This document shows positions 19,085 to 30,396 of a stretch of DNA of 64,000 bases, piece by piece; position 1 is the first letter of the stretch, and each line of letters starts with the position of its first letter. A program made the translations under genes and the position numbers. Under the pieces are notes generated by a model. It did not search any database. It was not told the DNA's origin and was given only the letters and a program-made list of their open reading frames with translations. The stretch is from positions 7,638,501 to 7,702,500 of the forward strand of contig NC_087253.1 in assembly GCF_037042905.1 (NCBI RefSeq), in the 5' to 3' direction. Origin of the DNA: Lytechinus pictus. Its lineage: Eukaryota; Echinodermata; Echinoidea; Temnopleuroida; Toxopneustidae.

Positions 19085-19968
19085 GCCAGGACAGCGTCAG
19101 GACAAGGCGCGGAATGTAATAATTGTAATCCGCGACCCTTCCGCAATCTGTCCGGACATTCCTGGGAGTGTCCGCATGCTGTCCTAAACCCTTCCTGGTG
19201 TTCGGGAAATCAAAATTTGTCCGAATCCAAATTTGAAACGTCAACGCCGTGACATTTTAATGACATTTTGTTCTTCTTTTTTTTAATTCGATGGACTATG
19301 ATAAAATCATGAACAATATGGTAGATGCATAATCCTGCAAATTATGATATGATGTGATACATCATGGGTCGCGTTTCCATGTTAGAATATAACACTGTTC
19401 TGACATGTCAGGCGAAAAGATATATTTTTCCTTTCATTCATTCGTATGAAGGCATAAAATATGGATGAATTTTGATTTGAAAATAAAAGAAAATCTTGTA
19501 GCCTATTTAATAGGAATAACGATTTTGAAAAGTGTATTTTGATGACGAAACAATTTTATATTCTCGCCTGTCTCAAATTGGTCGTTTTGGAAACAAATGG
19601 TTTTTCATTTAATAACTTGACGATAATTTCTTTGTATATCAAGTGGTTGTCCGTAAATTATTATGATTATCCGAGTCCTTGATTTTACCTCTCGGGACGT
19701 TGTCCTAAGTTTGTCCGGCTTTGTCCTGATACGATCTGCATGCTGTCCGCGCCAAACGCCGAAAAATATTCAGACAATGCTGTCCTAAAACACTCCCAAG
19801 ACATTTCTAGGAATGTCCTAGGACAAAACGGAGACAGTCCTGGTTATGTCCTCGGACAAGTTCATTTGCATAATCTTTTTCGGGATTTGGTGCGGACAGC
19901 ATGCCGAAATGACAAAAGTTGCTTCCGCAACCCTTCCTGGTCTTGTCCGTGCCCTAGTGGAAAACCGG
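19085..19968. mobile_element. TGTCC-rich palindromic MITE
   Basis: The left end GGCCAGGACAGCGTCAGGAC and the right end (GTCCGTGCCCTAGTGGAAAACC at 19947-19968) form inverted repeats studded with TGTCCT/AGGACA words. The right end matches the terminus at 15679-15694 in inverse orientation. So 15679-19968 may be one 4.3-kb element, or two overlapping copies. Confidence 0.6.
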
Positions 19969-20420
19969 CTTAAGGAGGAGGCGAAGAAGTCGAACAAAAA
20001 ACAGAAGATGAATGACTACTGTGGTGATAACTGATAAAGGTCTACAAACGTAGACTATACTATGTTACTAACACGTCTATATGGCTGCTACCAAGATGGT
20101 CGCAGTGATGTTGTCGCAGCTAACCCAATAAACCTGTATAGTGGGATCAAATTATATCTAACTGGTCTGTTATTTGCCTCCAAACTAACTATTGCAATAA
20201 CTGAACAAAATATTTATAACAAAATTACATCATCTAATTCCAATGGCTTTGTAACTTTTTGGAATCCCCAAACTGCATAGCTATTGCTTATTTTCCACCA
20301 AGTTCAAGTATCGTCCGTAATGGTGGAAAGCAATGATCTAAAGAGGCATAAACATGTTTACCAGATACGTATCTACACAATCAATTACATTATATTTTCG
20401 TTCCTTTCTTTATAATAATG
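19969..20420. other. Unassigned stretch
   Basis: No repeat or exon recognised. Confidence 0.4.
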
Positions 20421-21312
20421 TTATTTCATTTCATTTCATTTCATTTCATTTATTTGTCCGTTAAAACGGATAATTGTATAACTTGACAATTCTTGCAACA
20501 AAAATATTATTCACAGAATAACATAACAACAATGAACATACCGGTAACATATTAAACATGAACATGAACGTAATCATCATGATTGTACACAAAGTACATG
20601 TAATGTATATATTAATTAAAATCGATGACTTTGCTGGCATAGTTATTGAGCATTTATTTATTTATTCAGTTATTTATTCATTCATTTATTTGTTAATTAA
20701 AACTCTACAATTACTACTTACGTGTAAGTTGCAGAGTTGTCTGCTACATTTTCTCTTTGTTTCTACAGATAAACCACACTCCTTATTCTACCTTATTTCA
20801 TTGACAACTCTTATGGAGAAAGGGACGAACGAATTAATGCGGCGACTGGTTCTTGCTTTTACAGATTTCAGTCTTCGTCCGCTTCTTAATTGAATATACT
20901 GGCTATTCAGGGGGTGGGTTTGATCAGACATAATGGAGAGAGCTTTCGAAAGTACTCTTTCTTTACAGATTTCATCTAAGTCAACAGTGTTATTCATTAT
21001 TTTGCTGGCTTGCTTAACAAGTCTTCTAAGCTTTATTTTATCTCTCTGTTTTGCATTATTAAACCAGATGATTGAATCAAAAGTAATGATACTCTGGATG
21101 ATCGACTGGTAAAATAGATACAGGATCCTATCATTTACATGAAAGTACTTTAACTTTCTGAGGAAATATAACCGTTGATTGCATTTGGTCAAAGTGCATT
21201 TTGACTTTGCATCCCACGACATTTTACTGTCGATTTCCGTTCCTAAGTATCTATAGCATTCAACATTGTCAATAATATCACCATGCTGATTAAAACCCCG
21301 CCATTCGACCAT
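20421..21312 (-). mobile_element. CR1/Rex1-type LINE, 3' part, minus strand
   Basis: An intact 174-codon open segment at 21312-20788 encodes the C-terminal part of a LINE reverse transcriptase. Motifs are YRYLGTEIDSK, QRLYFLRKLKYF, IWFNNAKQRDK and SGRRLKS. The pattern YLGT, then LYFLRKL, then HPL, then GRR is typical of CR1/Rex1-like retrotransposons. Downstream on the minus strand is about 340 bp of untranslated sequence ending in an (ATGAA)n tail at 20450-20421, which is how CR1-group elements terminate. The copy is 5'-truncated: nothing recognisable of the catalytic RT core or endonuclease lies upstream. The clean frame suggests a fairly recent insertion. Enzymatically dead by truncation. 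Confidence 0.8.
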
Positions 21313-21649
21313 TATAAGCTACACGGTCCCCAAATTATTGTTCTGTAAATGTGCATGCGGTGTTGTAATGATTATGAGTATGATGTCATTTTCATCATCA
21401 TCTATGTAATCGATATGTAGGCCAATTATAAGAATTATATATGATTAGAATAATTCATTTGATGAGCGACTATCTCGTCATCGATAGTCCTTCACGGTGA
21501 GGTTTTGCGCCCACCAGCCCTACCCCGGCTCTACCCCTCCGGATCCTGGCGACATGTATTAACTGATGCATGGTATTTATCCACTACCATATTTAATGCT
21601 AGATCAAATAAATAATAATGAATGATGTTATGTTAGAATAAATGGACAT
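21313..21649. other. Unassigned stretch
   Basis: Contains GATTATGAGTATGATGTCATT-type sequence with no recognisable structure. Confidence 0.35.
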
Positions 21650-22075
21650 TAGACCAAGTGTGAATTACATGTAGACCAAATTAAAATTAGACCAAGTGAC
21701 GATTAGCCCTACTGGGTATTAGACCAATTGGCTATTAGACCAAGTGGTCATTAAACCAATTGGATATTAGACCAAGTGGAAATTAGACTAAATGGAAATT
21801 AGACCAAGTGGAAATTAGCCCAACTGGTTATTAGCCCAAATGGAAATTAGACTCAATGGTTTTAGCCCAACTGCTCATTAGACTAATTGAATATGGGAGT
21901 TACACGAATTGGATATTAGACCAAGTGAAAATTAGCCCAAATGGAAATTAGACGAATTGGATATTAGACCAAGTGGGAATTAGACGAATTGGATATTAGA
22001 CGAACTGGTTGTAGACTAAATGAGTTTAGACTATGTGAAGTTGGACGAACTAATAAGTAGACCAAGTGGTATTAG
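21650..22075 (+). repeat. 16-20 bp minisatellite (ATTAGACCAAGTGGAA)
   Basis: About 20 degenerate units of ATTAGACCAAGTGG, ATTAGACCAATTGG or ATTAGCCCAAATGG. An inverted fragment lies at 14322-14412. Confidence 0.9.
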
Positions 22076-22739
22076 ACCATCCGATAATTCACCTCCCATA
22101 CACGTTAAATTTCCGTATCCAATCGTTGACATTTTTAGACAAGTTCCCTTCAAAGGACAATTGTCCAGGTGGGTCGCAGACCCGACATATTTATCAAATG
22201 TTCTTATAAAAGTGCTGGTTGGTTAAAACTTCTTACACCATGCGATGTGACGAGCACAATAAGTAATACGTCCTGACTCCCAGCCAGAGATACGGTTGCA
22301 GAGTGTCTTTATTAAGGTGCCAATTAACTAGCACAAATGTATCACATCTCAACAGTAGATGGCGCAATAGAAAATATCCGGTATACGCACAGATATTACA
22401 GATGATAATGATATTGAAATGCTGTATACCAAGCATTCTATTTCAAGCCATTCAATATAATAAAATGTAATTATTCGAGAACTCCTGAACTAAAAAAATA
22501 TGAAGATCTTATAGGCGGTCGGCTTGAAAATATTATTTGCTACAAAATTTGGATTTTAGGAGTAGCAGCAAACATGTTATCTTAAAACCATCTTCGAAGC
22601 GGCTAAAAGAAAGGATGCCAGATATGAGCTTGGTCGAATCTGTTTTGCAGATGTAGTCAGTTTCACTATGTAATTTCGCTGGATTTTTTTTGGAGAAATT
22701 GGAAACTATACATTTTTGGAATCGCTATTGTATAACATA
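22076..22739. other. Unassigned stretch
   Basis: No exon or repeat structure recognised. Confidence 0.35.
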
Positions 22740-22741
22740 GG

Positions 22742-22830
22742 CGGATCCAGGGGAGGGGCCCGCCCCCCACCCCCCCCCCCCCCCCTATTGGCGGAGCAAA
22801 AAATAAATTTAAAAAAAGGGGGAAGAAAGA
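22742..22830. mobile_element. hAT-like MITE fragment with G/C runs
   Basis: GCGGATCCAGGGGAGGGGCC followed by a C17 run. The same GCGGATCCAGG start occurs near 51105. The second end is missing. Confidence 0.45.
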
Positions 22831-22849
22831 AAAAAATTATAATCAGAAT

Positions 22850-23830
22850 CCTCTTTTAAATATTTGTTTGAAACTATAAATCATTTTTAAAATTGCTCTG
22901 GTTGTAAGCTCAATATATCCAAATCAGAAGCAATATGGATTGGCTCCAAGAAAGGTTCTCAGTTATTCCCTTTTTCTGATAATAGTTTAAAGTGGAATAA
23001 TTTTACTTTTAAAACTTTAGGTATCCATTTTTCTTTGAATACAAGTCAGCTTTATGAAATCAATCGCAAGACTAAACTCAAATCCATTTATAAAAACTTT
23101 AAATTGCTGGCGTGCAAGAAACTTATCTCTGGTAGGCAAGATCTGTGTCGTTAAGACCCTGTTGTTGCCGCAACTCCTTTATTTTTTTCTGTCTTATGTG
23201 TTAGAATACTACAAAGTTTTTTTCAAACAAATGAACACTATGTTGTTTAAATTCATATGGAGTGGTGGCAATGACAGGGTCAAAAGCTTTCTTATATGTA
23301 ACGATTTCTCTCTGTGTGTTTTAAGAATGGTTGATCCCTATACTTTTTGTCTTGCACAAAAAATGTCATGGGTTAAAATGCTTTTTGATGATGATTATAA
23401 AGGTATGTGGAAGTCCCTTGAAATTTCTGTATTTAATTAATTTTAGTAATATACAGGATATTTTATGGAAATCATATGCTCTGGAAAGTATTTTGAATAA
23501 ACTAAGCTCAAGTCAATTGGCTGAGTCTATCCGAGCATGGTATGTATTTAGGTAAAAATTCTCTGAAGCTGAATATGATACTCCCCTTTCCTCAATTGGT
23601 TCTTGTCAGTGTATTTGGATTAATAGAAACATTCGTTCAAAGTCAAAACAATATTTCATATACCCGGATTGGTAAGATAAGGGTATTATTTATATTGGTG
23701 ATTTACTGAATCCTCCTCACCCTGGTAATAAATTATTTGAAGAGCTTATTCTAGACTTTGGTATAAATGTTCAGGATAGGAGGAAATACAATTTCTAATG
23801 AATGGAATACTAACCATCCTTGTTACTTCA
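22850..23830 (+). pseudogene. L1/Tx1-type LINE ORF2 fragment, decayed
   Basis: Translation in shifting frames gives an L1-like segment downstream of the RT catalytic core: LNISKSEAIWIGSKKG, then FKTLGIHFSLN, then LLPQLLYFF, then FKFIWSGGNDRVK, later KGIIYIGDLLNP. The order matches the LINE at 45934-47517 (TLGVYFSKN, FKFIWKGRDK). The longest open piece is 23054-23440. Frameshifts and stops near 23440, 23555 and 23680 make it a pseudogene. It lacks the endonuclease, the catalytic core and the C-terminal zinc motif. Confidence 0.75.
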
Positions 23831-23869
23831 TACCACAATTTAGACACTAACATTATTTCTTACAGATAT

Positions 23870-24990
23870 ATGTTGTAGAACTCTGACCATTATTGAGTGA
23901 TATGAGTCGTTTTAGATGCCTTTTTTGAAAACCCTCTTGGATTTTTAGGCAAAATGGACAACTGCATATAAATGTAACCAGTCCAAACGTATTCTTTTAA
24001 CCATGAACTATAGTGTGGACACCGAAATTATATCTCCTTGGTGGATTTTAAATGAACTATGTCCATTTTTAAAGTAACAGCAGTCATTTTATACTCCGAT
24101 CTTTTGGAAGCCATCTTGGATTGTCGACATACTGGACAACTGACTGTCCTTGTAACTGACTTTCTGACTTTTAAACCATGGTACAGACATCAAAATCATA
24201 TTCCCTTGACGGATATAACATGAACTATGCTAATTTGTAAATACCAGCGGCTAACTTATACTATTTTTTAAGCCACTGTGGACTTTTGGACATATTTGAC
24301 CACCCATCGTCCTTGTAACTTATCCCAATGTATTATTTGACCCATTTAACCATGGAATAGGCACAAAAATCATATTCCCGGATATTGAACAACCTAGGTT
24401 GCTGTTTTTTAAGTAGCAACAGCTTTTTTTACTCCATTTTTGGAAGCCATCTTGGATTTTTGAACACATTGGACCACTGACCGTCCTTATAACTTATCCC
24501 AATGTATTATTCGACCATTAAAACCATGGTATGAACACCAAAATCATATCTCACAGGTGGATATGATATGAGCTATGTCTATTTTAAGTATTAAAGGCCA
24601 TTTTAAACACAATTATTTGAAGCCATCTTGGATTTTTTGACACACCAGACCACTGGCCCTCCTTGTAACTTGTCCTGATGCACTACTTCACCGTTAAAAC
24701 CATTGAATAAAAACCAAATTAAAGCCTTTTAAGTAAGTAATAGATGAACTTTGGATTTTTTAGCCTACGGCAGCCATTATGGGCGCCATCTTGGTTTTCC
24801 TGGTAACCTGGAGTGCTAATATTCACTCTAACTTATATCAATAAATTCGTTTACCCGCTGGACCATGGAATATGAATCCAAATAGGATTCTAGGGTGGAT
24901 AACGAGTGAGTAATATCCATTTTCAGTGAATGGCGTCCAAAATTGGCCGCCATCTTGAAAATAACTAGGTCCCCATGTGCGGATTTTGGT
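23870..24990 (+). repeat. Degenerate satellite, ~160-178 bp units
   Basis: GAAGCCATCTTGGATTTTTG-like blocks recur near 23928, 24106, 24269, 24442, 24619 and 24781. Each is followed by GGACCACTGACCGTCCTTGT, a CCAATGTATTA block and AACCATGGTATG. At least six units. Confidence 0.85.
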
Positions 24991-25096
24991 AGATTTTTAG
25001 TATGTAATTCCTGAGGTCAAATACTGCTAGAAACAGTTGAAAAATCATTTGTTGCAATTTGTTCCGGGTCAAACCATATATTGACCCGTCTATAAA

Positions 25097-25547
25097 TTAA
25101 ACTGTTTTCTTGTATCGAGGTGACGAAATCGACGCGCTCAAGAGATGTCTGGTAAAGACGGGAACGAAGCCCGGGAACTCAAGTGTACAGATTAAAAAAA
25201 ATCGACGAGGATCCAAGAAAAAAAAGGCCTCTCCTTTCTCGAAAGAGGCACCTCGTTCAATTCCATCACGAGAGTCTGCGATTAGGACTAACAGCAGCAA
25301 TATTTTACGTGGTAAACTCGATAACATAACCTCTATGCTAGAGTGCGTGATAACACTGCTAAATACTACGGAATCGAAATTAAAACACATATGGATATAA
25401 ACTTGTCTACCACCAAGCAGAAAGTATGAGATATTGAGAGTAGCCATAATTATGCTATGAATCAAAATGAGGAAATAAAGATCCAAAAGGGAGAATTTCG
25501 TGAAAGAAACTAAGAAAGACAGACAAGGTGGAAGAAAGATGTAATGA
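25097..25547 (+). pseudogene. L1/Tx1-type LINE ORF1, 5' part (interrupted)
   Basis: A basic N-terminal region (KKNRRGSKKKK) is followed by a coiled-coil-like stretch (NILRGKLDNITSMLE). Reading in broken frames gives further heptad-like sequence up to 25547. The reading then jumps over the 25548-27339 insertion and continues at 27340 with ESRVKRNNLVFWG, the conserved start of the RNA-binding region of L1-group ORF1 proteins. ORF1 proteins coat LINE RNA. Stops and frameshifts show the copy was already decaying. The RT part of this copy was not found. Confidence 0.65.
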
Positions 25548-26019
25548 CCCAGAAGGAAAAACCAGTTCCACTGGACCAGTTAGACCAGTAGAATTTTAAC
25601 TGGTAACTCTGGAAATTGGAACATCGGTTTACTGGCCTAACTGGTCATACTGGTCCAGTTAAAATTTTACTGGTCCAGTTAAAAATAAAACTGGTCTTGA
25701 ATTACTGGAATTTTATACTGGTCTTGTTTCTGGGGTTGTTACTGGTCTCACTGGTCTTCATACTGGTATCCAATTCGATTAAGCTGGTCTTTACTGGTAT
25801 TTTCTACTGGTCTGACTGGTCCTCGAACTGGTCGAACTGGTCCTCGTACTGGTCTTACTGGATCAATTTATTACATGCATTTGGTTTGTTATATACCATG
25901 GTCAGTGAAATGTGATGGAAAAGATGGTTAGTAAATTAATCTTTCTGCTGTTATTTTAAATGTGATATATATTTTTTCTCTTTCACCCATAACAGGGGCA
26001 TTTATTTTCAACAAAAATT

Positions 26020-26640
26020 CATTTCATATACACATCGTTTTTAAACAAAACTCATAGATACATTTCCAAAGAAACAGGCAAATTATACATTTCTTTCTTT
26101 CTTCTTTTCCTCAGAATCTTATTGATATCTAATCTTAATTTCAATTCTCTGACAAAAGTAAACCATAATTTATTTTCTCTTTCTTCTTTTCTATGTAAGT
26201 TTCTAAAAATTAACATCTTATAAATACTCCAAAGTGCTATTGTTATAATATCATAAATCTTCTTTTCTTTTTAATTTTTCAACAAAATATCGACATGAAA
26301 ACAAAGGTCTACGTCATACACATTTTTCATCATTATGAATAAATTATAAAAGAAATGCCTATTCAAACTACAATACAAAAAAGCATGTATTAAATCTTCT
26401 TTGATATTACAAACTTCACATTTATCATCATTGTCCAATTGCCATAAAAACAACATCCTCTTCGTAGGAATTAAGTTATACAACAATTTTAAATTGAACT
26501 GTTTCAATTTGTTTTCCCCTATATTTTTCAAATTTCTCTGAAAGACATTCTTCCAATTTATAGGACTATCGGCAAAGTCAGCCCAATATGTAGGAGCGTC
26601 GTTTGTTTTGTCATGTGTTAATAAATTTAAATGTGATATA
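26020..26640 (-). pseudogene. L1/Tx1-type LINE C-terminal fragment, minus strand
   Basis: The minus-strand frame 26531-26271 encodes FNLKLLYNLIPTKRMLF followed by a zinc-binding CEVCNIKEDLIHAFLYC. This is the C-terminal CCHC-like module seen also in the LINE at 45934-47517 (CFKCKTIENYYHLFYDC). No start, no catalytic core. It sits inside the ACTGGT element, so it was either inserted into it or captured by it. Confidence 0.65.
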
Positions 26641-26939
26641 TGAAATTACACATTTTCATTGTGAATTAGTTCACACACTTATTTGGAAAGTTTTTAAACA
26701 ACAATGAGTGCCATTGCATGGATATTCCATTCTAAATCCTGATTTTTCTTTTTAAAATAGGAAATATGCAAATGAGGTAAACCACGTGATCAGCATCATC
26801 AGAATTACTGGTATTACTGGTCTTGACCAGTTCAATTTCAAACAATGAATTACTTTAGACCAGTTGACTATATCAGAGGAATCTGGCTTTGATATTAATC
26901 ATAATTAAAGGAAATAATTATTTTAATGATAATGTTAAT

Positions 26940-27070
26940 ACTTGATAATTATGATAATATTAACAATAATTATTACAATAAGATCGATAACAATGACAAC
27001 AATGATCATAATAATCATAATAATAATCATTATGATAATTAAAAGAAGAATGATGATAACAATGATAACG
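26940..27070. repeat. AT-rich microsatellite (ATAAT/ATGATA)
   Basis: Imperfect ATAATAATCATT and GATAATTATGATAAT words. Confidence 0.8.
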
Positions 27071-27339
27071 ATAATAACTTTCTCTGAATTGCAAGATTCA
27101 TTTTCCATAATTCGTCAAATGATCTGACTTGAAATAAAGTCATTATTTATTGGACCAGAAACACCAGTTTGATGAAAAACAATTTAACTGGTATTACTTA
27201 TTGCTTCAACTGGAATGCAATTGTTGGAACTGGTCTCCAGTTGATTTTTACTGGTCCAGTTAAAAATCAACTGGCCCAGTAAAAATATACTGGAAACCAG
27301 TAAAAATTCTTACTGGTCTTACTGGTTTTTCCTTCTGGG

Positions 27340-27640
27340 GACATGGAGAGTAGGGTGAAACGGAATAACCTTGTATTTTGGGGGTATTTTGGGGGGAAGG
27401 TGCTGAGGATAGTTTTGATTGATGTCCAGATTTCATATCTGACTTAATAACAAACTTTATGAAACTGAATAATTGCTACCCAATAGAGATTGAAAGAGCA
27501 CACAGACGTCCTACAAGGAAAAGGGCAAAGTCTCAGAAGCTTTTGTTCAAAACCGAAGAAGGTCTCTTCAAGACAGCATTTGCCACATACATGGATAAAA
27601 GCAGGTGAGCTGAAATAGATTTGGCTGAGTGAGCAGAATA
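27340..27640 (+). pseudogene. L1/Tx1-type LINE ORF1, 3' part
   Basis: Continues the 25097-25547 fragment after the insertion: NNLVFWG, then FMKLNNCYPIEIERAHR and RAKSQKLLFKTEEG. The IEIERAHR motif is typical of the RNA-recognition region of L1-group ORF1. The phrase frame is continuous across the two flanks of the element, which confirms the insertion site. Stops follow near 27607. Confidence 0.65.
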
Positions 27641-28288
27641 ACTTTTTACCAAGTATGCGTAAAGCATTTCCCTTTATTTGAATGCAGGATAAAAGAGCAT
27701 TGCCGATTAAATACCTTGCTCACAGGTACCGCCTAGATCGAACGCCGGACTTTCCATGTACAGTTAGGAGCATGAAACCAATCGGCCAAGGCACATCCTA
27801 TGCTCATACCTTTTCATTTGACATTTATTGTTGTTACCCCCCCCCCCCCGTGTTTTGCCAATATTGTCCATGTGATCTTTATTAAGGGTCAGATGTACTT
27901 TCTTTTGCTGCTCGTTCGCTTTTTTTTTCGTGTTGTTTATCGTATATTTAATACATAGACTAGAGTTTCATATGTTTTACTTGAGACTACAAGTTTTTTG
28001 TAAGTAGTCCTGGTAGTTAATACCTTTTGGTGATTTATCAGCTTTGCCAGTCAAATGGAAAGTTTTGTGTATAGTTCATTTACGTCTTTCACTGTCATGC
28101 TAGAGGTAAAAGGAGCGCTATGCACACCGGGTATGCGCAGGAGTGTAATGGATACGCATTGGTATTTGCTTACTATACCTCGTTTTTTATATGCTGTACA
28201 GTGTAAGGTACATGATTAAGGGAGTATCTGTCTTAATATGCTTGATATGTGGCATTTTTCAATTGTTTTGATATATTAGGGTATTTTG
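27641..28288. other. Unassigned stretch
   Basis: Has a C-run at 27837-27849. No exon or element recognised. Confidence 0.35.
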
Positions 28289-28409
28289 CAGTAGCGTACC
28301 GTGACTCGGAGGAGACAAAGCATTGGGGGGGGCAAAGCATTGTTCACAGACAATGCACTGCCCCCCCCCCCCCAATGCTTTGTCTCCTGCGGTTCACGGT
28401 ACGCTACTG
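28289..28409. mobile_element. hAT-type MITE, 121 bp
   Basis: TIRs CAGTAGCGTACCGTGA / ACGGTACGCTACTG extend inward as a near-palindrome containing GGAGACAAAGCATTGGGGGG. Perfect 8-bp duplication GTATTTTG (28281-28288 and 28410-28417). Confidence 0.92.
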
Positions 28410-28780
28410 GTATTTTGGTGGTTTTAGACTCATTGCTTTTAGGTGAGCGGCCAGAAGCCAAAAAGTGGCTTATTTCTTGACTTTAATCCCCCCGGCTGGA
28501 TCAAAGCAAAATCATACATCAAATTAAAGGAAATTTTCTGAATTTTTCGGAATTGGGCATTAAAAGTGACGTAATGTGTAGCATCACCATGGAAACCGGC
28601 CTTGATTAAGCCACGCCCATTTTAAATACATATTGAATATTTATCGTGAATATTGATTTTTTACTAATTAATCTAAATTATCAGGTATTTTTTCTTATTT
28701 TTAAAGGATAGTTCAACTTTCTATTGTAAGAAGGATTACTGAATAACAACTTAGCATGAATTTTATGAACATTTTCACAT
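28410..28780. other. Unassigned stretch
   Basis: Low-complexity A+T sequence; nothing recognised. Confidence 0.35.
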
Positions 28781-28785
28781 AAATT

Positions 28786-29605
28786 GTTGCCTAGCAACAT
28801 AACTTTCCCTAGCAACCAGTTAGCTCCTTAAGTAAACCACTTATTTTTCCATTCCAAACCTAACTTTTAACTTTTTAACTAGGTTAGATTAAACCTAATA
28901 AGTTACACCAATGAAATTCTATAAAGTATTATTAAAAAATAATAAAAAGAACTAAAAAACCCAATTTTAACTATTGCGAACCTCAAATAAATTGGCTAAG
29001 CTCTACTGAACACACCCCCTTCTATCGTACAAATCGCCATATTATTGTTCATTTTGACTACATTGATACACGTACATACAAGTCACATACTTTATACTAT
29101 TTTGTGGTGAAAAAAGTGGATTGAGTTAATAATACCTGATCAATTAACAAGCAGTATCTTGTCTTCAATAGAACAACAAAAGAATTACCATTTCACATTA
29201 CCCATGGATACCAATTCATTGCCTAGCAACGACTATTTTCCATAGCAACGACTATGATAACGACTCTCCTCCCTGAAAAAATCTGTGTAAAAATAGTTCA
29301 TTATGAGCAATAATACTGACACATTTATCATTTAGATGCCTACAACCTCGTTTTCAATAATCATTCAACAAACTGACTATTTTTTAGCTTCCATGGAGAC
29401 AAATGTGTTGCCTAGTAACAATATTCCCTAACAACGGCTATGTTACCACTCTTCATCTCGGTCAAATGTGCTGAGGAATGTGTGCCTTAGAGTACAAATA
29501 TTGAGAAAATTAACATATGATAGTTTGTTAAACAGTATTCAGGAATTTATCATCATCTACTGACACAATTCCATTGCCTAGCAACACTATTTACCTTAGC
29601 AACGA
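28786..29605. promoter_or_regulatory. Degenerate repeat carrying RFX X-box-like palindromes
   Basis: GTTGCCTAGCAAC at 28786, ATTGCCTAGCAAC at 29218, GTTGCCTAGTAAC at 29407 and ATTGCCTAGCAAC at 29573. Each is followed 9-12 bp later by a half-site such as CCATAGCAACG. The spacing of the last three is 189 and 166 bp. GTTGCC-N-AGCAAC matches the RFX X-box. Whether any is functional is unknown. Confidence 0.5.
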
Positions 29606-29666
29606 TGTATTTCCCAATTAAACAAACTTGAGGAAAATAATCCACTTTTAAGTGTACAGTACTATT

Positions 29667-30271
29667 TGTGAAGGGATGGTCCAGGCTGCAAATATTTCTA
29701 TATAAAAAAAAAGTAAAATTCACAAAGCTAAATGCTGAAAATGTCATCAAAATCTGATAACAAATAACAAAGTTAATGAATTTTAAAGTTTATCAATATA
29801 TTGTGAAAACAGTTATATGCACATCGTCATGAATATTCATTAGATGGGCTGATGATGTCACATCCCCACTTTCCTTTTTCTCAGTTTATTACATGAAATC
29901 ATAAATGTTTCCTTATTTCATACATGCGTACATGATGTGTCTGCAATATGATGAAATAAGTTGCGGCAATAATAACTAATGTACTTAATCAGTTGTCAAT
30001 CCAATTGTTTCTTGGTAGAAATATTTTAAATAAACCTAATTTCATATAATAAAATACAAAAGAACAAGTGGGGATATGACATCATCAGCCCACCTAATGA
30101 ATATTCATAAAGACATGCCTAGAACTGTTTTACCGGAATAATGCAAATCTTTAAAATTCAATAACTTTGTTATTTGTTATCCGATTTCGATCAAATTTTC
30201 AGCAGTTTGCTTTGTGAATTTTACTCTATTTATTTAGATAGAACTATCTCCAGCCCGGACCATCCCTTTAA
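29667..30271. mobile_element. Palindromic 600-bp MITE, GGGATGGTCC subfamily
   Basis: AAGGGATGGTCCAGGCTG at the left and CAGCCCGGACCATCCCTTT at the right, with long inner inverted arms (AACAAATAACAAAGTTA, ATGAATATTCATTAG, GGGCTGATGATG). Its centre is in the opposite orientation to the copy at 56774-57363. Confidence 0.9.
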
Positions 30272-30396
30272 ATAATATGCCTACATGCATACTGGCAATG
30301 GCAAATTAAAGGACACCACTTAATTTCTCTCATTTCTAAAAAAAAATAATTTATCCTTGTTTGTATATTGCTTGTCTACAAATTCTTAACAGTACG

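Larger units (their letters stand above)
25548..27339. mobile_element. 1.8-kb TIR element with ACTGGT subterminal arrays
   Basis: Ends in perfect inverted repeats CCCAGAAGGAAAAACCAGT / ACTGGTTTTTCCTTCTGGG. Flanks are GA (25546-25547) and GA (27340-27341), a 2-bp duplication. The inner left ~320 bp and right ~170 bp hold dozens of ACTGGT/ACCAGT words in both orientations, like clustered transposase-binding sites. The centre holds a LINE fragment and an ATAAT-rich microsatellite, and no transposase gene. Non-autonomous composite element. Confidence 0.85.

Noticed and set aside
23870..24990. CRISPR-like array
   Set aside because: Repeats are long and degenerate with no unique equal-length spacers, and the DNA is eukaryotic; it is a satellite.
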